Source: Cytidiella melzeri | Taxonomy: Eukaryota > Basidiomycota > Agaricomycetes > Polyporales > Irpicaceae | Assembly (NCBI GenBank): GCA_022592445.1 | Contig: JABYQR010000102.1 | Span: forward strand, 59,381 to 123,380 | Reading direction: 5' to 3' | Length of the DNA stretch: 64,000 bases | Part shown: positions 44,711 through 55,310 of the stretch, piece by piece | Layout of the letters: each line of letters opens with the position of its first letter | Position numbering within the stretch: position 1 is the stretch's first letter | The notes under the pieces: model-generated | The model's input: only the letters and a program-made list of their open reading frames with translations | Told to the model about the DNA's origin: nothing | Databases searched by the model: none | Made by a program: the position numbers and the translations under genes

Positions 44711-46074
44711 CTTGGAGGATGCTGTAGCATCGTGGTTGCGGTAACGCATGTCGTTTTTGACAGCAAAGTCATCCCACATGGGAGTAAGTGGCGAAGTGGG
44801 GTTGGGCGCGGTGGGTGTGTTGTTTGCTTTGTCGTCGTCTAAGAAGGTGACATCCCTTCGCAAGCGCACCACACGTGAGTTTGGAATTCAGATGAGGAAT
44901 CCTTTCGCGTCTTGTGCGTATCCCACAAAGCGGCCTTCTTCACCTCGCGGTTGCATTTTGTTGAGTGAGTCTGCGTCCATTTGGCATGAGATGACTCGCA
45001 TGCCGAAGATGTGAAAATGCGATATGTTGGGGTTGCGCTTGTGCCAAATGTGGTATGGCGTGGTGTTTGGTGGTAAAGCGGAGGTGGAGAGTTGATTCAG
45101 AATATGATACGCACACTGTACTGCAAGTGGCCAGAATTTGGAGAGGCCACTGTCAATAAGCATGGCCCTGGCCATGGACGCAAGTGTCCAGTTGGACCTT
45201 TCAGTGACACCGTTTTGTGGGGAAGCGTCCGGCACGGTCTTCTCGAAAGTGATTCCCTCCTTCTCGCAGTAGTTATGAAATTCGCCTTGTACGAGCTCGG
45301 GAGCATTGTCGACTCGGAGTACTGCGACTTTTTTGCCCGTGAAGCGTTCCGCGGCAACTTTCCATTTTGCGAATTCCGTCAAGGCATCTGAGCGTAGTTT
45401 TAGGAAGAGGAGAGTTCTTCACCTTGAGTTGTTGTCGACACAAGGGAGGAAGTACTTGATACCGCTGCATCCAACAGGGAACGGTCTGCATATGTCAATG
45501 TGGACACGAAATAGAGGGCGATTGGCTTGAGAGGTGGTAAACTTTGGGAATGGAAGTCGTTTGATATTCGCCTGCGCACAGGCCTCGCAAGTGTGTGGCA
45601 TTGTTGAACCAGGCGTGATGCGGATACCAGACGTTGTATATGCCAGCCGTTTTACGCACACATGGCCTAGTAGGCGATGTAAAAATCCTGTGCCACGGAT
45701 CGAGGTGCAGTAGTAGTTGACGGTTCCGAGATGCAATCAATCAAGGAGTGTTGGGCGATTGGCTTAGGCGCCTTTGGCGTAGAGTCAGCGGTGGATGGAC
45801 AAGTAGCCACGTGCAGGCGGTACAAATTATTGTTGTCAAGTTGTCCTGTGATGAGAGTTGCACCGTTGAGGTCTAAGGAGATGTTGCCATTCGTGGTTCT
45901 AGATCCAACTCCTCTGCGCGCGAGGCAGCCCTGAGATACGAGGTTCATGCATGCAGTGGGTACATGTAATGCGTCGGTTAATTTTACAGTGTGCGTTGAT
46001 CCGTCAACTATGGCTCGGAGATAGACGTGACCATTGCTGACGGCAGAAGTAATGAGGGTTGATCCGAACCCACG
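44711..46074 (-). pseudogene. Copia 2 pol block: integrase
   Basis: From right to left: RGFGSTLITSAVSNG (end of protease), VPTACMNLVSQGCLARRGVG, LDNNNLYRLHVATC, frame change at five A (45681-45685 on plus) into FLHRLLGHVCVKRL, TCEACAQANIKRLPFPKFTT, VHIDICRPFPVG, RVDNAPELVQGEFHNYCEKE, TVPDASPQNGVTERSNW, HIFGMRVISCQMDADSLNKM, RLRRDVTFLDDDK. Several stops between 45380 and 45740. The last codons join the reverse transcriptase block across Gypsy A. Confidence 0.88.
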
Positions 46075-46516
46075 TGTCACGAACATGCATACTTTTTCCT
46101 TTCTTTTCCTTTTATTTTCCTTATCTTATCTTATTGATGGTACATGGCTACTGCATGTGATCAAGTGCATGTGACAGACTGGTCACATGATCATAGAAGG
46201 TGCTGGAACATTGTGGAACATTGTAGAACATTGCACCATAGCACACCATACGTTCCCACGGCAGTGTTAGGAGTACAGACCCGGTACCAGGGGTCCTTGT
46301 CTGAGATGTATATAAACCTACCCTGTAGCTCCCTAAAGACCTCAGATTCTACCTCCTGGTCTTTAGCTCACTGTCAGCTGATCCCTCGTCGTTGTGTCTC
46401 CACTTCTCCTCATCATCCTTTCCCTTGTCGTCATCGTCCACGCGAGTTCGCTCGTTGTTCCTTCATCCCCGTTGTCACTTCCTCGCTCTTCATAGAGTTT
46501 GGTTGTGCTCTTGACA
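46075..46516. repeat. solo LTR of a third family, inserted in Copia 2
   Basis: 442 bp, TGTCAC...TTGACA, flanked by CCACG at 46070-46074 and 46517-46521. TATA-like GATGTATATAAACC at about 46308 suggests plus orientation. It interrupts the Copia 2 protease between PLKVRG and GFGSTL. No internal region remains, so it arose by LTR-LTR recombination. Confidence 0.88.
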
Positions 46517-46521
46517 CCACG

Positions 46522-46790
46522 CACTTTCAAGGGTTGAATTTCGCAATAGTTGGAGAAGGCATTGCGATCAAAGAAGATATGTCAGTTAGCCCCCGAGTCA
46601 TGATAGACTGAGGGGAGTCTGGTGTGGTCCTGAGATAATGCGGCATTGTGGCATTTGATCTTGCTCTCAGGGTTGGCCAGGATCTCGGTGTTTAACACGT
46701 AAGTGGCCTCTTGTGCAAGGACGCCGGCAGTGTTAGCTTCAATAACGGAGGTTTTGCTTGCATTGGCCTAATTGGTGTTTGCCGTTGAGA
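46522..46790 (-). pseudogene. Copia 2 block: gag end and protease
   Basis: Reads ANASKTSVIEANTAG, ATYVLNTEILANPESKIKCH, SVYHDSGAN then UGA (46582-46584, read on minus) then HIFFDRNAFSNYCEIQPL. It aligns with Copia 1 around YHDSGAN. Coding similarity fades at about 46780 near a TAG and other stops. Confidence 0.85.
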
Positions 46791-48638
46791 CACTGAGTCA
46801 CGCTTCTAACTAAGTACAACCTTAAAGACAACACAACCAACCACGAAGTGGCAATAGAAGTGTAAAGGTGTGGAAGCGCGGAAGTGTTAAAGTGTGCGAG
46901 GTGGTCTTAGAGTCTTAGTTTTACCTGTGTTGTAAAGAGCGACAAGGTTTGTGATATAGGTTTATGTGAAAGGAGTTGGACGGGCAAACTACCACGCGTA
47001 TCGTGGGTAAAAGGGCAAGTTGGCATGGTGAAAGCGAAAGAGTTTTAGCGCGGCCCAAAGAGAACGCGCGGGAGACGTCGTGGTGTGTAGTAAAACGGTG
47101 CGTGGAGAGACGCGGATGGTAAACGCAGGTGCAGTATGAATCTTGAACACAAAACGCGGTCGCTGGAGAAGATGAAAGTAATTGCTGTAAAACGCAGGCG
47201 CAGTGAAAGTGAACGTAGTAAACTCGACGCAGTGAAGGTGAAACGCAGACGCAGTAATGCAGTAAAATAACGCAGTTAAGAAGCAGATGCAGTATAACAA
47301 AACCGAAAGGAACCGTAAGAGAAAGACAAGCTAATGAAGCGCGAGTCGCAGCGTAAGGCTATGTGAGGCCGCAGTCAATTTGACTCGATAGACTGCGCGT
47401 GGGAGCGGTAGTGTAGAACAACACTTCCCGAGTGGCGATGCGTATTGCAAGCAAATGCGTGGCCAACAACAACGTTGGTAGAGCTGGTAAGATTGAACTG
47501 CACTAGTTTGCACTCGTGGTCCTTGCCTTCAAAGTCTGGTGACAGCCAACAATCTGGGTGCGGCGCGCGCGGGCGATTGCAGTCGAGCGGGACAAAAGGT
47601 CCGGAACGCAGGGGAATTGGGTGGTCACTCTGAGTGTTGCAATAGGAGCAGTTATCAAGCGAGTCCGCGACGGAGGCGACGGACGACGCTGGCGAGGGTG
47701 ATTTAGGAGTAAAGCGCTCAGGGGAGACCGTAGGCGCTACTGAGGGTTCTGGCAGTGGCGTGGGCGCGGGGATGATGGGGTAACAGTGTAGAACCTTGCG
47801 CGGGCGTGGGCGGTAAGGGCAGCAACTGTCTGGTAAGTGGGGAACTGTGGGACAATAACGGCAAACGCGGGACGGGTTGTCGTTGGTAGACGCGGCGGAC
47901 ATAAACGTGGAGGAAGTCGCAGTGAGGCAACACAGAAGAGGCTACAGCTATTGGCGCGAAGAGAATCCCTCGACGCAAGCGCAAAGTGTAAAATGAACTC
48001 TGAGAACTGGGGTGGGGATTGATTGGTTTCTACGCAGTACAGGCAACACCTCTTTATATACCCTAAGGACCCTCTCCTAAACCTTTCCTTCTATGTCCTA
48101 AACCCAAACGCAAGAGCGAGGAAACATGGTGGCAGAATACTTCTGTCTGCAGAGGCAAAATGTCCAGCGAGTCGACGCCCGGCAGGACACAGCGTTGGTC
48201 GACGCGGAGAAGCGGCACGCGCCCTTGCGCTGAAGAGGCACCAACTGTCGCGAGCAGGTGATGAGGTGCCGTCCAAGAGTTGCACAGTGCGGCGTGATAG
48301 GAGTCTCCCTGAAACAGGGTTTGCAAGTCAAGTTTCTTCTACCGTTGGTCCGACCCGTGTCCGAAACACTTGGTGGCTGGCCGGCCCATGCTCCGATGCA
48401 AAAGGGGTGTGTCTGTGAGTCAGAGTTTGGTGCGATTCCTCGGCCTCAGATGTTTCCGGCGCGTCGCCGCTCCTTGTCAAGTCCTCGGATCCTCGGCGAA
48501 CTCCTTGTGACCTCGGTGAACTCCCCGTGCCTGTGACGCTGGGAAAGTGGAGGGACTTGCCGCTCAGGATGACGCGGGCCGCGCAAATGGCGGGCTGCTG
48601 CCGGGTCTCCGCACCTAGCCAATTTCTGGGTGTATCAT
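46791..48638. other. unassigned repeat-like region with a CGCAG-rich patch
   Basis: GC-rich DNA unlike its neighbours. At 47100-47290 the motif CGCAGRCGCAGT and shorter AACGCAG units recur many times. A TATA-like TTTATATACCC lies at about 48051. The sequence TGTATCATTCTCCCCCCAAC at 48631-48650 could be an LTR end with an inverse polypurine tract, which would make part of 48.0-48.6 kb a minus-strand LTR. I could not find its partner. Confidence 0.35.
47375..47902 (-). CDS. hypothetical Cys-rich ORF, 175 aa
   Basis: Starts MSAASTNDNPSRVCRYCPTV and has paired cysteines (CRYC, SCC, CSYC, DCNR, DCW, ECK) that could bind zinc, and a Pro/Ser-rich middle. No family recognised. It lies in repeat-like DNA; it may be a retrotransposon leader or gag-like ORF or a chance frame. 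Support is weak. Confidence 0.25.
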   Translation of the reverse strand: MSAASTNDNPSRVCRYCPTVPHLPDSCCPYRPRPRKVLHCYPIIPAPTPLPEPSVAPTVSPERFTPKSPSPASSVASVADSLDNCSYCNTQSDHPIPLRSGPFVPLDCNRPRAPHPDCWLSPDFEGKDHECKLVQFNLTSSTNVVVGHAFACNTHRHSGSVVLHYRSHAQSIESN

Positions 48639-49853
48639 TCTCCCCCCAACTAAAATCCGAACCGTCCCTGGTTCTCGCGTGGCAAGTCGAACCATGGGAA
48701 CTCTGACCACGAGGCTCCTCGCGCTATTGTGTCGTTGGACTTCGAAGTTTTTGTCTGCTTCTTGCCCTGCTTCCGCCCTCTCTCTTCTCGTCCTCACTTT
48801 GCTTCTGTCCTTCTGCTTCCGTCCTCTGCACCATGTCTGCCCAAGCTTCCTCCTCTTGTCGTGTCGCTCCTCGCCCAGCCACCCATTGCAACCGCTCGCC
48901 TCTCCGCACCATGACAGTTCGCGTGGGACGAGGCCCAACTCCTCCTCCGCTCTCTTCTGCTGAGCAGCTGCTCGCCGTTGTTACAAACGGTCTTCACACC
49001 CTATTATTTTTCTTTACTTCTTTGACTATCTTGATAACTAGCTATCTTCTTTACCATTGCCTTGACGATCCAACTTGTCCTTCCTCCATCATCCCCTAAC
49101 CCACCTCGCCTCCGTTCAACACGGACTATTATGTCATCAGTTGTGTCCTTATGTCCATTCAAACCTCGGACTTAACTCCGATTGGTTACCATTGCCTTGG
49201 TGCAATTCTCGGCCTTTCCATGCCTCTGTTACCACTCCATCGGGTCCAACCCCGTCTATCCCCTGTTTTGGATCCAACTCCGTCTATCCCCTGTTTTGGA
49301 TCCAACTCTGTCTATCCCCTGTGTCGGGTTCAACCCCTTCTCTATTGATCTCTGCCTCATGTTTCATCTTTCTATTGTCCCTTGTTTCCGCACCTTGACA
49401 GTCTTTTCTCTCATTGGCTTTCCAGAGCAGTGGCTGTTCTCTGTGTATTGTTCTTCCTTTCTGTTTCTCTGATTCGCTACCACTACCTCGGACTGGTCCA
49501 AAAGTAGTTAGGTCAACATGTATAAATAGTTGCTAGACATGGGGCTAGAACCTCAGTCTATCCACTTCGTATCAATATTCCTTCTATCGAACCACCATCT
49601 GTCTGCCACTGTGCTTGACAGCGACCGCGCGGCCTAGACCATCATCAGACCTTGAGTGTAGCTACACCAAGGGGTTCTGACTTGACAACTTGTCCCCTGA
49701 CGATAGTTGGTCTTAACATTTGGATAGACTCTTCTGGGTCTACCCCGCGCACCAAGAAGATCAACTCGATTGGCAACGACTGCGGTCTTGCTGCAATCCC
49801 TTGTCATCCTCGCTAGCCTTACCCTGGATGGGAAGCAGCAACTAGACACATCA
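48639..49853 (+). repeat. LTR-like region, probably of Gypsy C
   Basis: Pyrimidine-rich DNA with a TATA box (TATAAATAG, about 49520) followed by about 330 bp and then, after a later solo-LTR insertion, a gag frame at 50598. Three 28-bp tandem units (49243-49270, 49271-49298, 49299-49326; GATCCAACTCCGTCTATCCC core). Ends and partner LTR were not identified, so the LTR call is inference. Confidence 0.35.
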
Positions 49854-50578
49854 TGTAACAGTAATGCTACACTCACCAGATAAGTTGGTTAACTTGAGGG
49901 GGATGTGGTGAGATAAAGAGTAAGAGTGATGGTGAGCGAAGTACTGGTGGGTACTGAGTAGTCCTGGTTCAACAGAGTGGATAAGACTGAGGGGATATGC
50001 CCTCAGGAGTGCCTCTATATATACATGAAGGGGAGGACCCCAGGTACTACCCTAAGACCCCTAATACCTACATGAGTAAGCAAAGTAATCTACCTTACTA
50101 AGCATGCCCTATGCCCTAGTGGTGCCACTTCAATAATCAACCAATAGCAATTGTCCCCATGACCTGACCCCATGACCCAGCTCCAAGGCTAGACTTGTTC
50201 TAGCTTGTTCTAAGACAAGGCTAGACTTTTCCAGAAGGTTCTATGAACTATGACATCATCTAATGGAATGTTCTATACTATGACATCATAGTTCCAGCAA
50301 GTTCCACAAGGTTCCAGAGAGTTCTATCATGTGATACACAGATAAGGAAAGGAGCGCATCAGCGCATCAGAGACAGGAGGCGCATCAGCGCATCAATTGA
50401 TAGGCACTGAGAATAAGCGCCGGAATAGGCGCCTGATAAGCGCCAGATAAGCGCTGGATAAGCGCCTAAATAGACGCCGGATGAGCGCTGGATAAGCGCT
50501 TGACAAGCGCTTCAATATTCCCAATAATACCGTTGCCTGGTAAGGCAAGTCTTGTAGAAACATTGAAAATCTGTGACA
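49854..50578 (-). repeat. solo LTR of the Gypsy A family
   Basis: 725 bp, TGTAAC...GTGACA, flanked by CATCA on both sides (49849-49853 and 50579-50583). Near-identical to the Gypsy A LTRs, with an extra GCGCATCA-type repeat copy at about 50353 and a diverged first 130 bp. GATAAGCGC array at 50413-50513. Confidence 0.93.
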
Positions 50579-50597
50579 CATCAGACATCAGAAGCAT

Positions 50598-51990
50598 ATG
50601 ACAGTAGGAGCTGAAACATCCCTCCCCTGCTACGGAAAGCCACACCTTTTCTACAAGAAGAAACGAGACGTCTATCTTGACCAAGACAACGAGTGGGAGC
50701 ATTGTACAGCTGACATTTGTCCCAATCGAGAACTAGCAAAACAAACAGTAACACCGCCACACCCAGACTTTGAAGTCGTGGACATTGCCCAAGTTGAGCG
50801 ACACTTGCGGGAAGCCAAAAGACGCGACAAGAGACGAGCAGAAGTACCATCTGCTAGTAACAAACCACCACTATTGTTAGAAGAACTTGCAGTAGCACCA
50901 AAGCCAACAATGAATACCCCTGAGGAAGCAATCCAACCCGAAGGTACTGGGCAAACAGCAGGTGCCCAACCACCAAGAACCAAAAGAGAACAAAGGCCAT
51001 TTACACCATCCACTACCCCTGATGACAACAACTCTTCAGCCCCAGATCCACATCGACCCCTCTTTCGACCCTATGATAGGGAAGGTCATGAGAAAAGGAA
51101 ATAATCAGACCCTTTCGACCCCAAGTACCCCTTTGACAGATACTCCGACGCCCCAACCAACGACCGAGCACCACCTGAAAGCGAGTGGGAGAAGCTCAAA
51201 CTCCGTGATCCCCAAGACTTTGATGGCAGGGCCGAGAAGTTTGACGAATGGTGGACCAACATGTTGATGTACATCAAGATGCAGCCCAAGCAATTTGCTC
51301 TAGCCATACACAAGATTGCTTGCGTACTCAGCTACATGAATGGAGGAACAGCTGGACCGTGGGCTATGCTGAAGAAGAAACAATACCTGATGGAAGATTT
51401 CCCACACTGGAGAGAATTCTGCGATGAAGTGTTGATGTTCTTCCAGGACAAAGGACTCAGAGAACGAGCATTGGCCAAGCTTGAAAGATCAAATCAAGGC
51501 TCGAGAACAGTCCAAGAATACAACAATGATTTCTCCGTATTGCTGGGACAATACGGCGAGAACCGAGACAAAACAGCGGTAATGGCTTGGTACAAGCGCG
51601 GACTCAAGTGGAGCCTCCTTAACGCCCTTCATAATTTACACCATCAACTGGAGAACCTTAGAGAAATGATGATAGAAGCGCTCCGGCTAGAAACAAACCG
51701 ACAACTCCTGACGCTCGATCTGGCTGCTCATAATGGCCGTGGCAGGAGTGAGGGGGGAAGTCAGTTTACTCGAACCCCCTACTCCAACAACAACCAAGCC
51801 ACCGCAAGAGTTATGAACGCAGCAGATCGTGAGCGTCACTTCAGAGACAACCTGTGCTTCAGGTGCCATCAGCCTGGTCACAAAGCTAACAATCTCTCCT
51901 TCCATCCCGACTATAGGCCAAACCCACGCACACGACCTCGAGCGCAAAACCCGCCGCCTGCACTCCAAGCTGCAACGATGGTTGAAGGAG
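50598..51990 (+). pseudogene. gag of a second Gypsy lineage (Gypsy C), pol missing
   Basis: One frame with an in-frame TAA at 51102-51104. The first part is charged (VERHLREAKRRDKRRAEVPS). The gag core has LRDPQDFDGRAEKFDEWWTN, LSYMNGGTAGPWAMLKKKQY, RTVQEYNNDFSVLLGQYGEN and YKRGLKWSLLNALHNL, typical of fungal Gypsy gag. The zinc knuckle CFRCHQPGHKANN lacks its final Cys. No protease or reverse transcriptase follows. Confidence 0.75.
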
Positions 51991-52520
51991 AAAGATCAGG
52001 CGCCAGCACTTTGGAAGCGAGAGGGGAGGAGGTTGGTCAGGAGGACACCGCAGGAGTTATATGTCGCACGCGTGGCAGCGTGGCGGGCGATTCAGGCGAG
52101 ACGGTTGGAGCTCTCGAAGAGTTACATCATCTACACGATGGAGGGGGGACCCTGCAAGTTCTGGGGTACGGCCGAGCACAGGAACAGGGTCTTTATGACC
52201 AATCAGGAGGCGGAATGCATGAGGGAATGGAGAACCATGGCCTTTGCAGGCCCGGATATGATAGATTGGGCCAACGACTTGTACTGAATAAGTTGGGCAG
52301 CGCACAAACGGGAGGATCTGGGGGTGACGCAGGAGGAAGTGGAGAGGTGGCTCAACTTAGAGTGGGTAGGGCTGCCCCTCTTCCGGGTCCAAGAATGGCA
52401 GGATGGAATACCAAAACTCGACCAAATTTGGAAATGGTCTATAGGGCTGTAGCGGGGCTACCAGAAGAAGAGAGAGGCCTGTTTTTAGACGAACTTGAAG
52501 AAAGAGAGGGTTTTTAGTTT
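51991..52520 (+). pseudogene. unassigned coding-like sequence after gag
   Basis: Different frames look coding in turn: THAHDLERKTRRLHSKLQRW, ELSKSYIIYTMEGGPCKFWG and FMTNQEAECMREWRTMAFAG up to a stop at 52287, then in another frame REDLGVTQEEVERWLNLEWV. This is probably the broken downstream part of the same or another element. I do not recognise it. Confidence 0.35.
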
Positions 52521-53429
52521 ATCCTACACCCTCGACGTGTGTCAGGATCAAGGCGAACCGTGTAACGGCTAGTTGTCGCGGAGCGACTGCTGTTATGCTG
52601 CTAAACCCTAAAAAAGGGTGGAATGGATGATGGTGGAAGAGGAAAGGGATTTCCAACGACGACAACAAGGTCAGAGTTGATGATAAGCAGGCAAGCAGGC
52701 ACAGAGGCCGGATACTAGCAGTGCAAATGACAGAGTTAATATGGTATGATACTAAGTTACATGCAGTAACTCACCTAGCAGTGCAAATGACAGAGAGGTC
52801 AAGATGCAGAGCTAGGGAGGGTAAGGTCTACTATATATACTGTGGCTGGGTGGTCTGTGCACAAGCTCCCACACTAGGGACTGGAGTAACTTGTGGGGCT
52901 GGAGTAACAATAGAACACTAGCGTTAGCAGGGCCGGCAAGCAGCAAGTACAATTCCTGAAGACTTTATGCATTTCTCACAATATCATCAATATCAATGAA
53001 TTTGAAATCTTACACAGGTATCTTAAGCATCACAACATGTATAAATTGCTACAGTAATAGTCAAACTGTGTTTTTCTGTTGCCAAAATGTTTCAGTTTAC
53101 ATCACTCATGATTCCGTCATATTCAGTATGTCTACCTGTACTTATACCCTTGTGAAACCACAGATCTCTGTTATCACTTACTATACAGGATGTATAGTGA
53201 TTTTTTCCATAGTAAATGATGCCACGCAGTTTGTAATCATATCCGCTAACGTTCATGACATGTTGAAATCTGAAAACCAGCTCTTGCTCTTATTGTTGGG
53301 TAAGTGCCTCGCCGGTGCAACTCACACTACGCAGAATTTCCCGGACTATACAGTTGATCGGGAATTCAATCTAGAAGTACCTACATCATGTATCTAGAAC
53401 TTGTCTTCTCTTCTATTAAGTGGTTTACC
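52521..53429. other. degraded repeat DNA
   Basis: A 20-nt direct repeat CTAGCAGTGCAAATGACAGA occurs at about 52716 and 52776. A TATA-like CTATATATACTG stands at about 52831. No supported gene. Confidence 0.4.
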
Positions 53430-54480
53430 TTGTCTTGCACGTGCCCAATCCTCACTCCAATAGCGCTATACACATTGCAATGAACGGCAGTGCATGGTCA
53501 AATTTTTATATGTTCTCCATTATGCTGTGACAGTCACTGCATTTTCTTAGACTTTGTTCTCAATAGAGCTGTCATCCATGCAGAAGTAGTTGGGGCATTA
53601 CACATTTCTGCTTGATTTGCTTTATCTCTCCATGCAGACTTTGTACATTGCCACATTAGAGAGTTGAAAAATAAGCTGGAAGATATATCTTCCTCACATA
53701 ATATGCAGTATACAGTTTTGACAATATGGCTAACATCAGGTTTGAGTAGGAATTCACATAATTCTCTAACATTATTGCCTGTTGTACTGATTGAGCACAT
53801 ACTTGGATCTTTCCGATAAAATTGAAGCTGTATACGGTCTTGAGCTTCATCTATATCCTCTGAGTCAGTATCTACACCTTCAAACATGTCACAAAATATT
53901 TTTCAAATATTCATTTGTCGTTGATGTCAATTTATGCCATTCCTCTGGTGTATACCTCATGATGCTCAATATATATAGTGGACAGACTACCAAATGCACA
54001 GCTATATGCTTGACCATTCCATGAAAATCCTGTAGGATCATTGATTACAGGTATACAGTCATTGATATTTTTTTCTGACATTTAGCAGGCCGGGTAGAAG
54101 TTTCAGAGGTTCAGCTACTTCATGTCTACACTTATTATGAATACAAACACCTTCCAGCTTACTCAGTTGACTGATCTGTACAGTACCCTGAGCAGGAATA
54201 TATTGTCTGGCATCAGTATAAACTCCCAATGGTTTTTTCTTGGTAGCTTCAGGTTTAAATGTATATTGTTTTGTTGGTCACAAGAACTGATAAGATCTTG
54301 ATGCTGACCATCTTTGCTATGATTAGTATGATAAAAATCAATGTTGCTCAAGAAGACATACTGCAAGTTCATGAGCACCACGGCAATATTGGAGATCTTC
54401 CCACCACTCCAGCGTAGATTTTCCAGACAACTCTCCATCAAATAGGAATTCAATACACCAGTAAGCTTCAAGCTGTCATT
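53430..54480 (-). pseudogene. degraded fragments of a transposon-associated cysteine-protease-like protein
   Basis: AT-rich stretch with broken frames. Order on minus: RWSGGKISNIAVVLMNLQYV; INDPTGFSWNGQAYSCAFGS; then, after stops, ISTTGNNVRELCEFLLKPDV, HIVKTVYCILCEEDISS and NAPTTSAWMTALL. The segment DPTGFSWNGQAYSCAF resembles a conserved box in large basidiomycete proteins found near transposons and recalls the Cys box of ubiquitin hydrolases. That link is inference. Many stops. Confidence 0.35.
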
Positions 54481-55310
54481 TTAGCTCTAGTGATGCATGT
54501 AGGTGATGCTACTTAGAGTGTATACTAATAGTCATGCATACCATCTTGCAGTCTTCATGAGTGCATCTCACAATGTATAAGGTGTTAGTTGTGAATGCAA
54601 GACAATCAGGGACTCAGGGTGAGCAAGAACTTGAACTTGAATCACCCAAACATTGACTATATCATCAATTACCAGTTCATACCAATGAATACCAATACTA
54701 ACCAATGCCAATACTATTAAATACATTATTATTCAATATCCAACATGTGACATTGGTATTCAATGCTAATCATAAATACAGCCCAGTTGGAATATTTAAT
54801 GCTATTTGCTAAGCACTACTTCCAGGGTAAAAAACTCCATCCAGCCCTTGCACTGAGGGCTTGTTGTTGATTCCATGTAACCAGACCTCTCAAAATCTGT
54901 AGCATTTATAACATTTGCCAACAATTATATGCATGACATTTTTGCTGGTCCATGCCCTCGGTGTTACTTACATGTTACTTACATGTAAGTAACACCATTT
55001 ACTGCCACGTGTTTGTTCATATTGACTCACTGGCAGAACCCTAGGTTCGAGACTAAAAACACCAGACATTCTTGTCCTTTGCTCCCAAAACAGGAAGGCA
55101 GCGCACGTGGCAGCGTGCAGAGGGTCAGAGACCAAGACTACTATGCTAGCTATGGACGGAGCGTCGCCTAGCCTGCCCCGCAGCGGCTCGCAATCGATGG
55201 CAGCCACATCTCACACCTTCAAAAATTCTGACGTCCTTCAACAGAGCGCTGTAGAGCCAAGGTTAGCCATATGAGACATACAGGCTGAGTACCACAAATC
55301 CACTCGTTCA
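54481..55310. other. intergenic, low-complexity
   Basis: Around 54640-54790 the words CCAATACT and ACCAATG recur several times. A 15-bp perfect inverted repeat lies at 54960-54996. No gene. Confidence 0.45.
54960..54996. repeat. perfect 15-bp inverted repeat with 7-nt loop
   Basis: Arms GGTGTTACTTACATG (54960-54974) and its exact complement (54982-54996). Could be a cruciform or the fused end of a short inverted-repeat element. Confidence 0.8.

Larger units (their letters stand above)
27237..46790 (-). mobile_element. Copia 2: old minus-strand Ty1/Copia element, split by three insertions
   Basis: Four separated blocks belong to one element read right to left: 46522-46790 (gag end and protease), 44711-46074 (pre-integrase and integrase), 34546-36432 (reverse transcriptase and RNase H), and 27237-27536 (last codons, purine tract and 3' LTR). 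Removing the insertions and one copy of each 5-bp duplication rejoins the reading: for example the frame runs from the right side of Copia 1 into the left side across GAATA. No 5' LTR or gag was found to the right of 46790, so the element is truncated or rearranged there. It is the oldest layer of the nest. Confidence 0.85.

Noticed and set aside
44467..44872. Frames encoding repeated Leu-Ile-Arg-Arg-Leu/Ser-Ala-Tyr units in the LTR
   Set aside because: They are translations of the GATAAGCGC repeat array; no start context, and the same happens in the solo LTR.
48615..48963. Charged minus-strand frame and hydrophobic plus-strand frames at 48.6-49.0 kb
   Set aside because: Overlapping frames on both strands in pyrimidine-rich DNA; no family match.
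49854..50578. Third LTR copy as part of a second full Gypsy A element
   Set aside because: It has its own CATCA duplication on both sides and no internal sequence, so it is a solo LTR.
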